DNA of 64,000 nucleotides, taken from contig JACONK010000011.1 of assembly GCA_014323795.1 (NCBI GenBank), positions 31,763-95,762 on the forward strand. Direction: 5' to 3'. Numbering within the stretch: position 1 is the first letter of the stretch; every line of letters starts with the position of its first letter. This document shows positions 46,434-56,654 of the stretch, piece after piece. The DNA comes from Paracoccaceae bacterium. Its GTDB lineage: Bacteria > Pseudomonadota > Alphaproteobacteria > Rhodobacterales > Rhodobacteraceae. The notes beneath the pieces are model-generated. The model was not told the DNA's origin. It made no database searches and saw nothing but the letters and a program-made list of their open reading frames with translations. Made by a program: the position numbers and the translations under genes.

Positions 46434-47851
46434 CCGGACCTGTCACGGGCATAGACATCTTCGTAACGGATAATGTCATCTTCGCCCAGGTAGCCGCCGG
46501 TTTGCACCTCAATAAGAACTACCGGCACCTTGCCCGGGTTTTCCATCCGATGTACGGCCCCCAGGGGAATATAGACAGACTGGTTTTCGCCCACCAGCTG
46601 CCGGGTATCATCGATAGTGACCCTGGCGGTTCCTGCGACAACGATCCAGTGTTCCGCCCGGTGCATATGGGATTGCAGGGACAGGGCCGCACCCGGTTTT
46701 ACCACGATGCGTTTGACCTGAAAGCGCGCACCGACAGCCAGGCTTTCAAAATAGCCCCAGGGCCGGTGGTCCCGCGGAAACTGCACCGCCTGCGGCACGG
46801 CCATGTCCTTGAGCAGCCGCACGGCTGACTGCACATCCTGGGCACGGGATTTGTCCGCGACCAGCACTGCATCCGGCATGGCAACCGCGATAATCCCGTC
46901 CAGCCCGATGCCCACGAGCTGCTGCGATTCGGATTCTGACCGCAGCAGCACATCCCGGCAGTCGAGCGCGTTTGCGGCACCCGTGGTAACAACACCTGCA
47001 TCGTCCGGCCCGCTTTCTTCCCAAACCGCATCCCAGCCGCCCAGGTCGGACCACCTGCCGGCAAAAGGCACGGCGGTAATGTTCCGGGCCTGCTCCATCA
47101 CCGCGTAATCGATGGAAATATCCTTTGCCCCGGCCCAGGGTTCCGGTGCAATGCGCAGAAAGCCCAGGTCGGTTTTGGCCTGGGCCATTGCCTGCTCCAC
47201 GGGTGTCATCAGACCGGGCGCGTGGGCCGCAAAGGCGTCAAGTATGGTTTTGGCCGAAAACAGAAATATGCCCGCGTTCCACAGGTAATTGCCGGAGGCG
47301 ACCATGGCATTGGCCCCGGCCCTGTCAGGCTTTTCCACAAAGCGGACAAGGGGTACCGGGCCGCATGTCGCGGAGGCGGATAATTCCAGATAGCCATAGC
47401 CGGTTTCCGGCCGCGTGGGCGTGATGCCAAAGGCCACGATATCGCCGGCCCTGGCGCGGTCCAGCCCGGCTGCGACAGTGGCCTGAAAGGCCTTTGTGTC
47501 CGGTATAACATGATCGGACGGGGCTGCCAGGACCAGCGCATCCGGGTCTCTGGCCTTTACGTAAAGGCATGCCGCCAACACAGCCGGTGCCGTGTTGCGC
47601 CCCTCAGGCTCAATCAGGATTGCGCCCGGATCAATGCCGATGGCGGCCAGCTGTTCGGCAACGATAAATCGGAAGTCCGCATTGGTCACCACAACCGGCG
47701 GTGCATACCCTTCGCCTGACAGCCGCATGGCACTGGCCTGAAACAGCGACCGGTTCCCCATAAGCGGTGAAAACTGTTTCGGGTATGACTTCCGCGACAA
47801 CGGCCACAGCCGCGTCCCGGACCCGCCACACATCAAAACCGGTGTAATCAT
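46430..47851 (-). CDS. manC: Mannose-1-phosphate guanylyltransferase / mannose-6-phosphate isomerase
   Basis: 473-residue bifunctional enzyme of the ManC/AlgA/CpsB type that makes GDP-mannose. The N-terminal pyrophosphorylase signature is MCGGSGTRLWPLSRKSYPKQF-like (7-27). The C-terminal cupin isomerase domain begins about residue 355 with RPWGYFESL and has SLQSHMHRAEHWIVV. GDP-mannose feeds gmd-fcl, encoded divergently 130 bp away, and the GT4 mannosyltransferase remnant downstream. Confidence 0.94.
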   Translation of the reverse strand: MITPVLMCGGSGTRLWPLSRKSYPKQFSPLMGNRSLFQASAMRLSGEGYAPPVVVTNADFRFIVAEQLAAIGIDPGAILIEPEGRNTAPAVLAACLYVKARDPDALVLAAPSDHVIPDTKAFQATVAAGLDRARAGDIVAFGITPTRPETGYGYLELSASATCGPVPLVRFVEKPDRAGANAMVASGNYLWNAGIFLFSAKTILDAFAAHAPGLMTPVEQAMAQAKTDLGFLRIAPEPWAGAKDISIDYAVMEQARNITAVPFAGRWSDLGGWDAVWEESGPDDAGVVTTGAANALDCRDVLLRSESESQQLVGIGLDGIIAVAMPDAVLVADKSRAQDVQSAVRLLKDMAVPQAVQFPRDHRPWGYFESLAVGARFQVKRIVVKPGAALSLQSHMHRAEHWIVVAGTARVTIDDTRQLVGENQSVYIPLGAVHRMENPGKVPVVLIEVQTGGYLGEDDIIRYEDVYARDRSG

Positions 47852-47982
47852 GCTGCATGCCTGGCTGTTTTTCTATAATATATGCCAATGTGCCGACCGG
47901 CGGAAGTGGCCGATTGGGGCAGGTCCGGTCGGCACCGAAGGCCCGGGCGTGGTCCTGGGGGTAAAACGTGGAAAGGGCTGCC
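47852..47982. promoter_or_regulatory. Divergent promoter region manC/gmd
   Basis: 131 bp between two GDP-sugar genes reading away from each other. The AT-rich TATAATATAT at about 47874-47884 is a good candidate -10 region in this GC-rich DNA. A Shine-Dalgarno (GGAAAGG) precedes gmd. Confidence 0.45.
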
Positions 47983-49023
47983 ATGAAACGGGCATTGATC
48001 ACAGGGGTCACGGGTCAGGACGGGGCCTATCTTTCGGAACTGCTGCTGGAAAAGGGGTATGAGGTTCATGGGCTGAAACGCCGGGCCTCCTCTTTCAACA
48101 CGCAGCGCATCGATCACATTTTTCAGGACCGGTACGAAGCAGACGTCCGCTTTCACCTGCACTACGGCGATATGACCGACAGCACCAACCTGATTCGTAT
48201 CATCCAGGAGGTGCAGCCGGACGAGATCTACAACCTCGCCGCCCAAAGCCACGTGCAGGTGAGTTTTGAAACGCCGGAATACACCGCCAACGCGGATGCC
48301 GTGGGTACCCTGCGTGTGCTCGAGGCCCTGCGGCTGTTGAACATGACCGACAGGACGCGGTTCTATCAGGCTTCCACGTCGGAGCTGTACGGCCTGGTGC
48401 AGCAGATCCCGCAGCGGGAGGAGACGCCGTTTTACCCGCGCTCACCCTATGCGGTGGCCAAACTCTATGCCTACTGGATCACCGTGAACTATCGGGAGGC
48501 CTATGGCCTGCATGCCTCCAACGGCATCCTCTTTAATCATGAAAGCCCGCGCCGGGGTGAAACGTTCGTTACCCGCAAGATCACCCGTGCGGCGGCGGCT
48601 ATCAGGCTCGGGCAGCAGGACAGGCTTTACCTCGGAAATCTTGATGCCCGGCGGGACTGGGGGCACGCCAGGGATTACGTGGAGGGCATGTGGCGCATCG
48701 TGCAGCATCACGAAGGCGATGATTTCGTGCTCGCCACCGGGCAGGCCCATTCCGTGCGAAGTTTCGTGGAAAAAGCTTTCGCCCGCGTCGGAATTCCGCT
48801 CGAGTGGCAAGGCAAGGGCGCGGACGAAAAGGCCTACGACGCGCAAGGGCGCTGTCTGGTAGAGGTCGACCCCCGCTACTTTCGCCCGACAGAAGTGGAC
48901 CTGCTGATCGGTGACCCCGCGAAGGCCAGGCGGATGCTGGGCTGGCAGGCCAGGGTCACGCTGGATGACCTGGTGGCGGAAATGGTCGATGCCGACCTGG
49001 CAAAGGCCGGTTCCCATGGCTAG
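47983..49023 (+). CDS. gmd: GDP-mannose 4,6-dehydratase
   Basis: 346-residue extended SDR that converts GDP-D-mannose to GDP-4-keto-6-deoxymannose. Cofactor loop is [12 protein letters not shown] (6-17), the R-R-x-S-S-F-N-T region binds NADP, the catalytic STSELYG and the [11 protein letters not shown]yr/Lys pair are intact, as is [16 protein letters not shown] 47983 is chosen by the Shine-Dalgarno and the conserved N-terminus. It overlaps fcl by 8 bp. Confidence 0.96.
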   Translation: MKRALITGVTGQDGAYLSELLLEKGYEVHGLKRRASSFNTQRIDHIFQDRYEADVRFHLHYGDMTDSTNLIRIIQEVQPDEIYNLAAQSHVQVSFETPEYTANADAVGTLRVLEALRLLNMTDRTRFYQASTSELYGLVQQIPQREETPFYPRSPYAVAKLYAYWITVNYREAYGLHASNGILFNHESPRRGETFVTRKITRAAAAIRLGQQDRLYLGNLDARRDWGHARDYVEGMWRIVQHHEGDDFVLATGQAHSVRSFVEKAFARVGIPLEWQGKGADEKAYDAQGRCLVEVDPRYFRPTEVDLLIGDPAKARRMLGWQARVTLDDLVAEMVDADLAKAGSHG

Positions 49024-49954
49024 GGTGATCTATGACCTGACTGGCAAACGTGTTTTCGTTGCCGGACACCGGGGCATGGTCGGCCAGGCACTGGTACGGC
49101 GGCTGACGTCGGAAAATTGCACGATTTTGACCGCCGGGCGAGCGGAACTTGACCTGATCCGGCAGGATCAGGTGGAAGCGTGGATGGGGGACAATCGCCC
49201 CGACGTGGTGATCATCGCGGCGGCCAGGGTTGGCGGCATCCTTGCCAACGACAGCTATCCGGCAGGGTTTCTGTACGATAACCTGATGATCGGATCCAAC
49301 CTGATCCACGCGGCCCATAAGGCGGGGGTGGAAAAGCTGATGTTCCTCGGGTCATCATGCATCTATCCCAGGATGGCCGCCCAGCCGATGGCGGAAAACG
49401 CCCTGCTGACCGGCCCGCTGGAACCCACGAACGCATGGTACGCGATTGCCAAAATCGCGGGCATCAGGCTCTGCCAGGCGTATCGGCGGCAGTACGGGGC
49501 GGATTTTATATCCGCCATGCCCACAAACCTTTACGGACCCGGCGACACCTATGATCGGGAAACGAGCCACGTCCTGCCGGCACTTGTCCGCAAGGTGGTT
49601 GAGGCCCGCGCGGCCGGGGCGCAAAGCATTACGATCTGGGGTACCGGCACCCCCCTGCGGGAATTCCTGCACACCGACGACCTGGGCGACGCGCTGGTGT
49701 TTTTGCTGAAACGCTATTCAGGTGCCGATCATGTGAATGTCGGCAGCGGAGCAGAAGTGACAATCAGGGAGCTGGCGGAACAAATCATGGCCGCAGCAGG
49801 TTTTTCCGGCACCCTGGAGCATGACCTGACGAAACCTGATGGCACCCCGCGCAAGCTGATGGACAGTTCCCGCCTGCGGGACATGGGCTGGAAGCCGCGG
49901 ATTTCGCTGGAAGAGGGCATCAAACGCACGGTTGCGGCGTTTGAGACAGCCTGA
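49016..49954 (+). CDS. fcl: GDP-L-fucose synthase
   Basis: 312-residue epimerase/reductase (GMER) that turns the Gmd product into GDP-L-fucose. The cofactor motif is [16 protein letters not shown], the catalytic serine/cysteine [13 protein letters not shown], and the Tyr/Lys pair in WYAIAKIAG. The start ATG at 49016 lies inside the gmd 3' end. With gmd and the GT10 gene this completes GDP-fucose supply and use. Confidence 0.95.
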   Translation: MARVIYDLTGKRVFVAGHRGMVGQALVRRLTSENCTILTAGRAELDLIRQDQVEAWMGDNRPDVVIIAAARVGGILANDSYPAGFLYDNLMIGSNLIHAAHKAGVEKLMFLGSSCIYPRMAAQPMAENALLTGPLEPTNAWYAIAKIAGIRLCQAYRRQYGADFISAMPTNLYGPGDTYDRETSHVLPALVRKVVEARAAGAQSITIWGTGTPLREFLHTDDLGDALVFLLKRYSGADHVNVGSGAEVTIRELAEQIMAAAGFSGTLEHDLTKPDGTPRKLMDSSRLRDMGWKPRISLEEGIKRTVAAFETA

Positions 49955-50073
49955 AAAGGTGTGCTTTGAACACAATCCTGCGGAACATCGGGCGATTGTT
50001 TTCGCCCCCGATCAGGGGAATGCCTGGCCCTGAATTCCGGCACCGTTTCCGACCGGACGCATCATGTTCATCC

Positions 50074-50814
50074 TTACGCCACACCCAGCCGCAGAATATT
50101 GGCACCCATGATCAGGAACATCACCAGCACCGCCGTCCGGAACCGTGCCGGGTCAAGCCGCGCACGGAACCGTTCACCAATCAGAAAGCCAAGAACTGCC
50201 GGAAGCGCCAGCGCAAGGCTGATCCAGGCACGTGCCCCCCGAAATTCACCCTGCCAGGCGTAAGCGGCGGCCAGGGGAATGGCACCCAAGGCCAGAAGCA
50301 TACCCGTGGCGCGCACGAATTCCTCTTTATCGGCGCGGGCGGCAATGAGGTATATCATAATCGGCGGGCCCCAGATGGCAGTAACACCGCCGATCAGGCC
50401 GGACGCGGCCCCGGCAACGATTTGGCCCCCGGTGCGCAGATGCACGGGCAGGGGCGGCGGCGTGAACACCAGCCGGGACAGGGTAAATACGATGATGCTG
50501 ACACCCATAATCAGCAACAGGTTTTGGGTTGACAGGGACCGGGCAAAAGACGCACCCGGCACAATTGTCACCGCCAGCGTCAGCCAAAAGGGCGCATAGC
50601 GCAAAAAGGTTCGGGCGATATGCCCGCCCCGCAGCATCTGTTGCACGTTGGTCAACAGCAGGGGGCCAAGCACAAGCGTCACCGCCAGGCGGGGGTCAAG
50701 CATCTGGCTCATCAGACCGATCGCAATCGTTGGCAGGCCGATGCCAAGCGTACCTTTCGCTATCCCGGCAATCAGGAAGACCACCGCGCAAAAGGCGATT
50801 TCAAAGGGGGTCAA
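50074..50814 (-). CDS. TauE/SafE-family permease
   Basis: 246-residue membrane protein with about eight hydrophobic segments and the two TauE/SafE family repeats: AGIAKGTLGIGLPTIA (17-32) and GLIGGVTAIWGPPIMIYLIA (138-157). Such permeases export sulfite or other sulfonate/organic anions. Its start overlaps the polA stop by ATGA, so it is co-transcribed with polA. Substrate unknown. Confidence 0.88.
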   Translation of the reverse strand: MTPFEIAFCAVVFLIAGIAKGTLGIGLPTIAIGLMSQMLDPRLAVTLVLGPLLLTNVQQMLRGGHIARTFLRYAPFWLTLAVTIVPGASFARSLSTQNLLLIMGVSIIVFTLSRLVFTPPPLPVHLRTGGQIVAGAASGLIGGVTAIWGPPIMIYLIAARADKEEFVRATGMLLALGAIPLAAAYAWQGEFRGARAWISLALALPAVLGFLIGERFRARLDPARFRTAVLVMFLIMGANILRLGVA

Positions 50815-53603
50815 TGGGCCTCTGCCCAGTTCATGCCCTGTCCGGCATCCACGGTCAGCGGCACCGACAGGGCCACGGCGGGCAGGCTCGCGGCCTCCAT
50901 GACATCCCTGACGGCAGTGCTGGTGCGCTCCGCCGCGTCCTCTGACACCTCAAACACCAGTTCGTCGTGAACCTGTAACAGCATCCTGGCAGGTAGCCTT
51001 TCGATAGCCTTCGGGATGCGGATCATGGCGCGGCGGATCACATCTGCCGCCGTCCCCTGAATCGGCGCATTGATCGCCGCCCGCCAGGCGAAGCCTGCGC
51101 GGGGGCCTTTTGCGCCGATTTCCGGTGTATGGATTCGGCGTCCGAAAAGCGTTTCCACATAGCCGTGACTTTTGGCGAAGGCGACTGTTTCGTCCATATA
51201 GGCGCGTATGCCCGGGAAACGCTCAAAGTATCGGTCGATGAAGTTCTGCGCATCCGCCCGCGGGATGCGCAGGTTGCGGGCGAGCCCGAAAGCAGAGATG
51301 CCGTAGATCACGCCGAAGTTAATCGCCTTCGCCTGGCGCCGCACCATCGGGTCCATGCCTTCGATGGGCACATCAAACATCTCTGACGCGGTCATGGCGT
51401 GGATGTCCTGCCCGTCAAGAAACGCCTGGCGCAACGCATCGAGCCCGGCAATATGGGCAAGTATGCGCAACTCAATCTGGGAATAGTCGAGGCTCAGGAG
51501 CACGTTGCCCGGCTCCGGCACAAAGGCTTCGCGGATGCGGCGGCCTTCCTCTGTCCGGACGGGGATATTTTGCAGGTTCGGGTCCGCGGAGGCGAGCCGC
51601 CCGGTGGAGGCCCCCGCGATGGAATAGGAGGTGTGCACCCGGCCGGTTTCCGGGTGGATACGGGCCTGCAGCGCATCGGTGTAGGTGGACTTCAGTTTGG
51701 AAATCTGCCGCCAGTCAAGCACACGGGCAGGCAGGTCGTGACCCTCTGCGGCCAGATCCTCCAGCACATCCACCCCGGTGGCCCAGGCACCGGACTTGCC
51801 CTTCCTGCCGCCGGGCAGGGACATTTCATCAAACAGGATTTTTCCCAGCTGCTTCGGCGACCCGATATTGAAGGCCCGGCCCGCAAGGCTGTGAATATCC
51901 TCTTCCAGTGCCGCCATCTTCCGGGCGAACCTGCCCGACATATCGCCGAGTTTTTGGCGATCAATCCTGATACCGTGCATCTCCATCCCTGCGAGCACAG
52001 GGACAAGCGGGCGTTCAAGCGTTTCATAGACCCGGGTGACCCTTGAACGGTGAAGTTGCGGCCTGAACAGCTGCCAAAGACGCAGCGTGATGTCCGCGTC
52101 TTCGGCAGCGTATTTCATTGCCGCATCCACAGGCACCTTATCAAAGGTTTTCATGGATCTGCCGGTACCGAGCAGGCTTTTGATCGGAATCGGTCTGTGA
52201 TTAAGGTAGCGTTCCGACAGCAGATCCATCCCGTGCCCGTGGGCCCCCCCGTGCAGGGCATAGCTTAGCAGCATCGTGTCATCAATCGGTGCCAGGCTGA
52301 TCCCGTATCGGCGCAGGATCTTCATGTCGTATTTCATGTTCTGGCCGATCTTGATGATCGCCGGATCCTCCAGCACCGGTTTCAGCGCGGCAAGGCATTC
52401 GGCAAGGTCCATCTGCCTTTCGGCCTTCTGCCCGCCGCCCAGCAGGTCACTGTCCCCATCCACATGGGCGAGCGGGATATAGGCCGCCTCTCCCGGTTCC
52501 ACGGCAAGGCAAATGCCCACCAGACCGGCCTGCATTTCATCAAGGCCTGTTGTTTCCGTATCCACTGCCATGCGTCCGCGATCCCTGATCCTGGCTATCC
52601 AGAGGGCGAGCTCATCCGCGCTGCGGAGTGCCACGTATCTGTCATGATCGATGCCTGCGGCCTGCGGCAACGCAGATTTTTCCATCGGCACATCCGGGAT
52701 GGCCGGAACCGCCACCCCCAGTTTGCCTGCGATGCGGGCGGCCAGGCTGCGAAACTCCATGGTGCTCAGAAAGCCAAGCACGGTGTCCGGCACCGGGTCG
52801 TAAACCGCAAGATCCCCGAAGCTCACATTTACCGGCGTGTCTGTTTTCAGCGTCACGAGATCCCGGTTGATACGGATCTGGTCAGCGTGATCGATCAGGG
52901 CCCTGCGGCGCCCGGGCTGTCTGATCTCTTCCGCCCGTGCCAGAAGGCTGTCAAGGTCGCCGTATTCCTTAATCAAAAGTGCGGCTGTCTTCACGCCGAT
53001 CCCCGGTGCACCCGGCACATTATCCACCCTGTCGCCGACAAGTGCCTGCACATCGATTACCCGGTCGGGGCCGACACCGAATTTGGCCTCTACCTGCTCC
53101 GGCCCGATGCGGGTGTTCTTCATTGGGTCGATCATCTCTACCCCGCCGCCGACGAGCTGCATCAGATCCTTGTCGGAAGAGATAACAGAAACCCGTGCAC
53201 CTGCGTCTCGGGCCCGGGTGGCAAGCGTGGCGATGATGTCGTCTGCCTCATATCCCCCGAGCTCCAGACACGCCAGATTGAACGCCCGCGTCGCGTCCCG
53301 GGTCAGCGGGAACTGGGGCACCAGATCTTCTGGTGCGGGGGGGCGGTTCGCCTTGTAATTGCTGTATATACTGTTTCGAAAGGTCTTGTCCGAATGGTCA
53401 AAGACCACGGCCACATGGGTCGGTGCATCGGCAGCCTTCCGATCCTCCACAAATTTGAAGAGCATGTTGCAAAACCCGCTGACCGCCCCCACCGGCAACC
53501 CGTCCGATTTACGCGTCAAGGGCGGCAGCGCGTGGTAGGCGCGAAAAATAAATCCTGATCCGTCGATCAGATGCAGATGATGGCCTTTGCCAATGTTGCC
53601 CAT
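50811..53603 (-). CDS. polA: DNA polymerase I
   Basis: 930-residue Pol I with all three activities. The 5'-3' exonuclease domain (1-290) has GYEADDIIATLA and GDRVDNVPG. The proofreading 3'-5' exonuclease is intact: DTETTGLDE (Asp348, Glu350) and YAAEDADITL (about 498). The polymerase domain has motif A DYSQIELR (706-713), motif B RRQAKAINFGVIYG (755-768) and motif C VHDE (878-881). Length and order are normal. Confidence 0.97.
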   Translation of the reverse strand: MGNIGKGHHLHLIDGSGFIFRAYHALPPLTRKSDGLPVGAVSGFCNMLFKFVEDRKAADAPTHVAVVFDHSDKTFRNSIYSNYKANRPPAPEDLVPQFPLTRDATRAFNLACLELGGYEADDIIATLATRARDAGARVSVISSDKDLMQLVGGGVEMIDPMKNTRIGPEQVEAKFGVGPDRVIDVQALVGDRVDNVPGAPGIGVKTAALLIKEYGDLDSLLARAEEIRQPGRRRALIDHADQIRINRDLVTLKTDTPVNVSFGDLAVYDPVPDTVLGFLSTMEFRSLAARIAGKLGVAVPAIPDVPMEKSALPQAAGIDHDRYVALRSADELALWIARIRDRGRMAVDTETTGLDEMQAGLVGICLAVEPGEAAYIPLAHVDGDSDLLGGGQKAERQMDLAECLAALKPVLEDPAIIKIGQNMKYDMKILRRYGISLAPIDDTMLLSYALHGGAHGHGMDLLSERYLNHRPIPIKSLLGTGRSMKTFDKVPVDAAMKYAAEDADITLRLWQLFRPQLHRSRVTRVYETLERPLVPVLAGMEMHGIRIDRQKLGDMSGRFARKMAALEEDIHSLAGRAFNIGSPKQLGKILFDEMSLPGGRKGKSGAWATGVDVLEDLAAEGHDLPARVLDWRQISKLKSTYTDALQARIHPETGRVHTSYSIAGASTGRLASADPNLQNIPVRTEEGRRIREAFVPEPGNVLLSLDYSQIELRILAHIAGLDALRQAFLDGQDIHAMTASEMFDVPIEGMDPMVRRQAKAINFGVIYGISAFGLARNLRIPRADAQNFIDRYFERFPGIRAYMDETVAFAKSHGYVETLFGRRIHTPEIGAKGPRAGFAWRAAINAPIQGTAADVIRRAMIRIPKAIERLPARMLLQVHDELVFEVSEDAAERTSTAVRDVMEAASLPAVALSVPLTVDAGQGMNWAEAH

Positions 53604-53649
53604 GTGTGTATTTTCCCATACATTGGAACGATCATGACAAGGCTAGAGG

Positions 53650-54159
53650 ATGCGACCAGGCTTTGCGATAGGGATTTTGTCGGGTGCGCTCGCGTTTGGA
53701 TCCGGGATGTCGGCAGAAATCGTTTCCCTTTCAACCGCGATAACCGAAACCTGCCGCCCGATGGCGGAAGACGAAAAAAACTGCATCTATTTTGCAGGCT
53801 GCATAACGCCGGAAGACAGCTGGTTTCACGGCGAAGCAAGAAAGTGGAAGCACGGGGAAGTTATTCTGAACCAGAATGACGGTGTCATCTGCAAGGGTGG
53901 CTGGGATTTCCGCACGGCAGTGAATTCGGGCAGGACCAGTATAATTTGCAGCAGCGGAGAAAAGGTTGAAATGTCATTCTTCGTGCGCGGTGCCGACGGT
54001 ACAGCACTTTCCGGCAAGGGTATCAGCAGCCTGGGCCGGCAGGTCACAATGTATGGCGGACCCGGGGCGGCAGATTATCTGAAAACGCGCAAGGATACCG
54101 ACTACAGGCCGGAATTTTCATGCGGCACTGTCACCATACGGCTGAAAGACCGGCCCTAG
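53650..54159 (+). CDS. Hypothetical exported protein
   Basis: 169-residue protein with a signal peptide (MRPGFAIGILSGALAFGSGMSA, cut near 22). The mature part has six cysteines, suggesting disulfides in the periplasm, and no domain I recognise. It is divergent from polA and its 3' end overlaps the converging HIT gene by four bases. Confidence 0.65.
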   Translation: MRPGFAIGILSGALAFGSGMSAEIVSLSTAITETCRPMAEDEKNCIYFAGCITPEDSWFHGEARKWKHGEVILNQNDGVICKGGWDFRTAVNSGRTSIICSSGEKVEMSFFVRGADGTALSGKGISSLGRQVTMYGGPGAADYLKTRKDTDYRPEFSCGTVTIRLKDRP

Positions 54160-54542
54160 GTTCCCGGCGGGTTGACCATACGCCCGGTGCCGGCACCGCC
54201 AAGGATATGCATGTGCAGGTGCGGCACCTCCTGCACACCGTGTTCGCCAGCGTTCGAAATCAGCCGAAACCCGGCCCCGCCAGAGGCCAGATCAACGCCA
54301 AGCATCCGGCACACCTTTCCGATTGTGCGGGTATAATCGATAATCTCCGCTTCCGGTGCCTCTGCCGCAAAGTGATCATAGCTGACGTAAGCACCTTTCG
54401 GGATCACCAGCACATGGTGCGGGCGTTGCGGCCGAATATCGTGAAAGGCAAGGGAATGTGCCGTTTCCAGCACGGTTCTGTTGGGGATCTCCCCGCGCAG
54501 GATTTTGGCGAAGATGTTTTCGGAATCATAGGAATAGGCCAT
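54156..54542 (-). CDS. HIT-family protein (HINT-like hydrolase)
   Basis: 128-residue histidine-triad protein. The catalytic triad motif is VPHLHMHILGG (about 107-117), and the N-terminal ENIFAKILRGEIP is the family signature. HINT proteins hydrolyse adenosine phosphoramidates. Length is complete, with ATG at 54542. Confidence 0.93.
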   Translation of the reverse strand: MAYSYDSENIFAKILRGEIPNRTVLETAHSLAFHDIRPQRPHHVLVIPKGAYVSYDHFAAEAPEAEIIDYTRTIGKVCRMLGVDLASGGAGFRLISNAGEHGVQEVPHLHMHILGGAGTGRMVNPPGT

Positions 54543-55385
54543 GGCTGGTCTCGATCAGCAAAAGGTGTGGGCCGGTGCGGCCTTGCGCGAGGTCTTTGTG
54601 CAAATCCGTTGTGGCGGAAATCCGCATCCGATGTATTACTGTCTGCCGCGGGGCGCAAGCCCTGGCACGGCGTCATGGTGCCGCGAATGGCGATTATCCG
54701 GGCCACCGGTGCATGGTCTGTCCAACCCCGGAATATCTGATGGCCCTGTCGAAACGGATGGCATCGGCAGCGGTGCAGACGGTATCAGAATACAGGATCC
54801 CTGTCATCCCCGCATATCATGACAGACAAGCGCATAACAGCCCGTACGCCCTGCGCGCTACCGGCGGGCCGGGTGCAATGGGCAGACTGCCGCAATATGC
54901 GCCCGTCGGGGGCCTTGGGGAAGGCCGGCATGCCGGTTTTCACCTTGTGCACCACCTCAACGCGGGGACGTGCACCGGGTATCGCACCCGCAGCAGAAGG
55001 ATTGCTTCATCGGTTTGAGCAAGGTTTCTGCTTCCTGTGAAGGGGGCATACACCCCGGAACGCGGTGTCCCTTTGTGTTCCCGTGCCAGGCCGGGCGCGC
55101 ACCGGCTGATCCTGCAAGACCGCCCCGGGCAGGGCCGGGTGCGTTTGGAATAATTGCCGTTGCGTGCTACACCTGCTGTCATCTTCGGAAAGAATGCAGG
55201 CTGTCTGGCCGGTTCTGTAAACAGGACAGAGCCGCCCCGGCTTGCGCTGCCAGCCTTCTGTTCCCCGCGTTTCGTCATATGGGCCGGGCATGGGCGGAAA
55301 TGCGCCGCTTTGCAGGCGGTGTGCGGGTCAGTGATTTGCCTTTCCCCCCGGATTGCGATAGGCGGGCGGCGAAACGGCCGAAGCC
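54543..55385. other. 843-bp region without recognisable gene
   Basis: Several frames are open for 60-190 codons, but none shows a known domain, a good ribosome-binding site or codon use like its neighbours. A fragment near 54735-54830 (EYLMALSKRMASAAVQTVSE) looks protein-like but is not identified. Probably an eroded gene. Confidence 0.45.
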
Positions 55386-55982
55386 ATGACCGACACCGCG
55401 CTGATTGTCATAGACGTGCAAAACGACTTCTGCCCCGGCGGTGCCCTGGAAGTGGCGGGCGGGGATGAAATCGTGCCAGGCATCAACGCCCTGATGGAAG
55501 ATTTCGGCGCGGTGGTGCTGACCCAGGACTGGCACCCGGCGGACCATAGCAGTTTCGCCGACAACCACGACGGCGCGGCGGAATATTCGGTAATCGAGAT
55601 GCCTTACGGCCCGCAGGTTCTTTGGCCGCGTCACTGCGTACAAGGGGGGGCCGGGGCGGCGTTTCATGCCGACCTGCGCAGGGACGCGGACCTGATCCTT
55701 CGCAAGGGATTCCGGAGGTGGGTCGACAGCTATTCCGCCTTCTTCGAAAATGATCGCCAGACGCCCACGGGGCTGGAAGGCTATCTGCGTACGCGGGGTA
55801 TCCTGAAACTGGTGATGGCGGGGCTTGCAACTGATTTTTGCGTGGCGCATTCGGCGATAGATGCCGCCAGGCTGGGCTTTGAGGTAGAGGTGCGGGAGGC
55901 CCTGTGCCGGGCGATTGACCTGGATGGCTCGCTGGCGCGGGCGGGGGCGGGGATGCGCGCTGCGGGGGTTCGTGTGACATAA
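55386..55982 (+). CDS. pncA: Nicotinamidase
   Basis: 198-residue isochorismatase-fold nicotinamidase that converts nicotinamide to nicotinate. The catalytic Asp10 lies in VIDVQNDFCPGG, the metal site in TQDWHPADHSSF, the Lys in RKGF and the nucleophilic Cys in LATDFCVAHSA. It works with pncB, 0.67 kb downstream, in NAD salvage. Confidence 0.94.
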   Translation: MTDTALIVIDVQNDFCPGGALEVAGGDEIVPGINALMEDFGAVVLTQDWHPADHSSFADNHDGAAEYSVIEMPYGPQVLWPRHCVQGGAGAAFHADLRRDADLILRKGFRRWVDSYSAFFENDRQTPTGLEGYLRTRGILKLVMAGLATDFCVAHSAIDAARLGFEVEVREALCRAIDLDGSLARAGAGMRAAGVRVT

Positions 55983-56654
55983 GCGCACCCGGCCACCGCC
56001 GGTCTGTCTGACGGCCCGGATGAAAAAACGACCACGCGGACAGGGTTCGGGTGCCCCGGGCTGTGTGGCAGGATGCAGGTATAACCGGCCCTGTGCCGTG
56101 CGGACGGTGTGTACCTGTTGGCCCATACGACAGAACGACATTCGGATGCGTGGTTGCAAAGTTTCGGCACACCCGCCGCTGTGGCCTGTGAACTGCCGTT
56201 GACGCCCGGCACCGGTGTGGCGGATTGCCTGATCGTGACTGGCCGGGGCGAACCGGGCGCACGGCACTGCCGCCACCGCGCAACATCCGAAGGATTTGCC
56301 CGGACGGCGTGGGGAAACGGCTGTCACGCATGGCATTGTTTGATCTTTCAACCTGCGCCATATGGGCATGTGCAAAGGAATTTCGGCACTGTCCAGGCCT
56401 GCCTTGTGATCACCTTCGGGCCGTCTGCCCGGACCATGCCGTACACAATGGGGGCAGGTCTGCGTTTATACGTGCGCGGCCCGGACAGATGGCCGGGCGG
56501 TATCTGCCGTGTGTGCCATGGTCCGGGGCAGGCATGGGTGCCGCCCCAGGTGAAAGCGTCCGCCATGTCGGGCCAGGCGGATACGTGGCTTGACGCCATC
56601 CGCGAATGCCTAAAGGCTGTTCCCCCGGAAAACCCCTGACCGCCGAGGCCCGCC
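55983..56654. other. 672-bp region without recognisable gene
   Basis: Between pncA and pncB. A 176-codon frame (56109-56639) is open but rich in Gly, Arg, Cys and Pro with no known domain, as expected for chance frames in GC-rich DNA or a decayed gene. Confidence 0.45.

Noticed and set aside
56109..56639. 176-codon plus-strand frame between pncA and pncB
   Set aside because: No start signal and no family traits; rich in Cys, Arg and Gly as in chance frames of GC-rich DNA.
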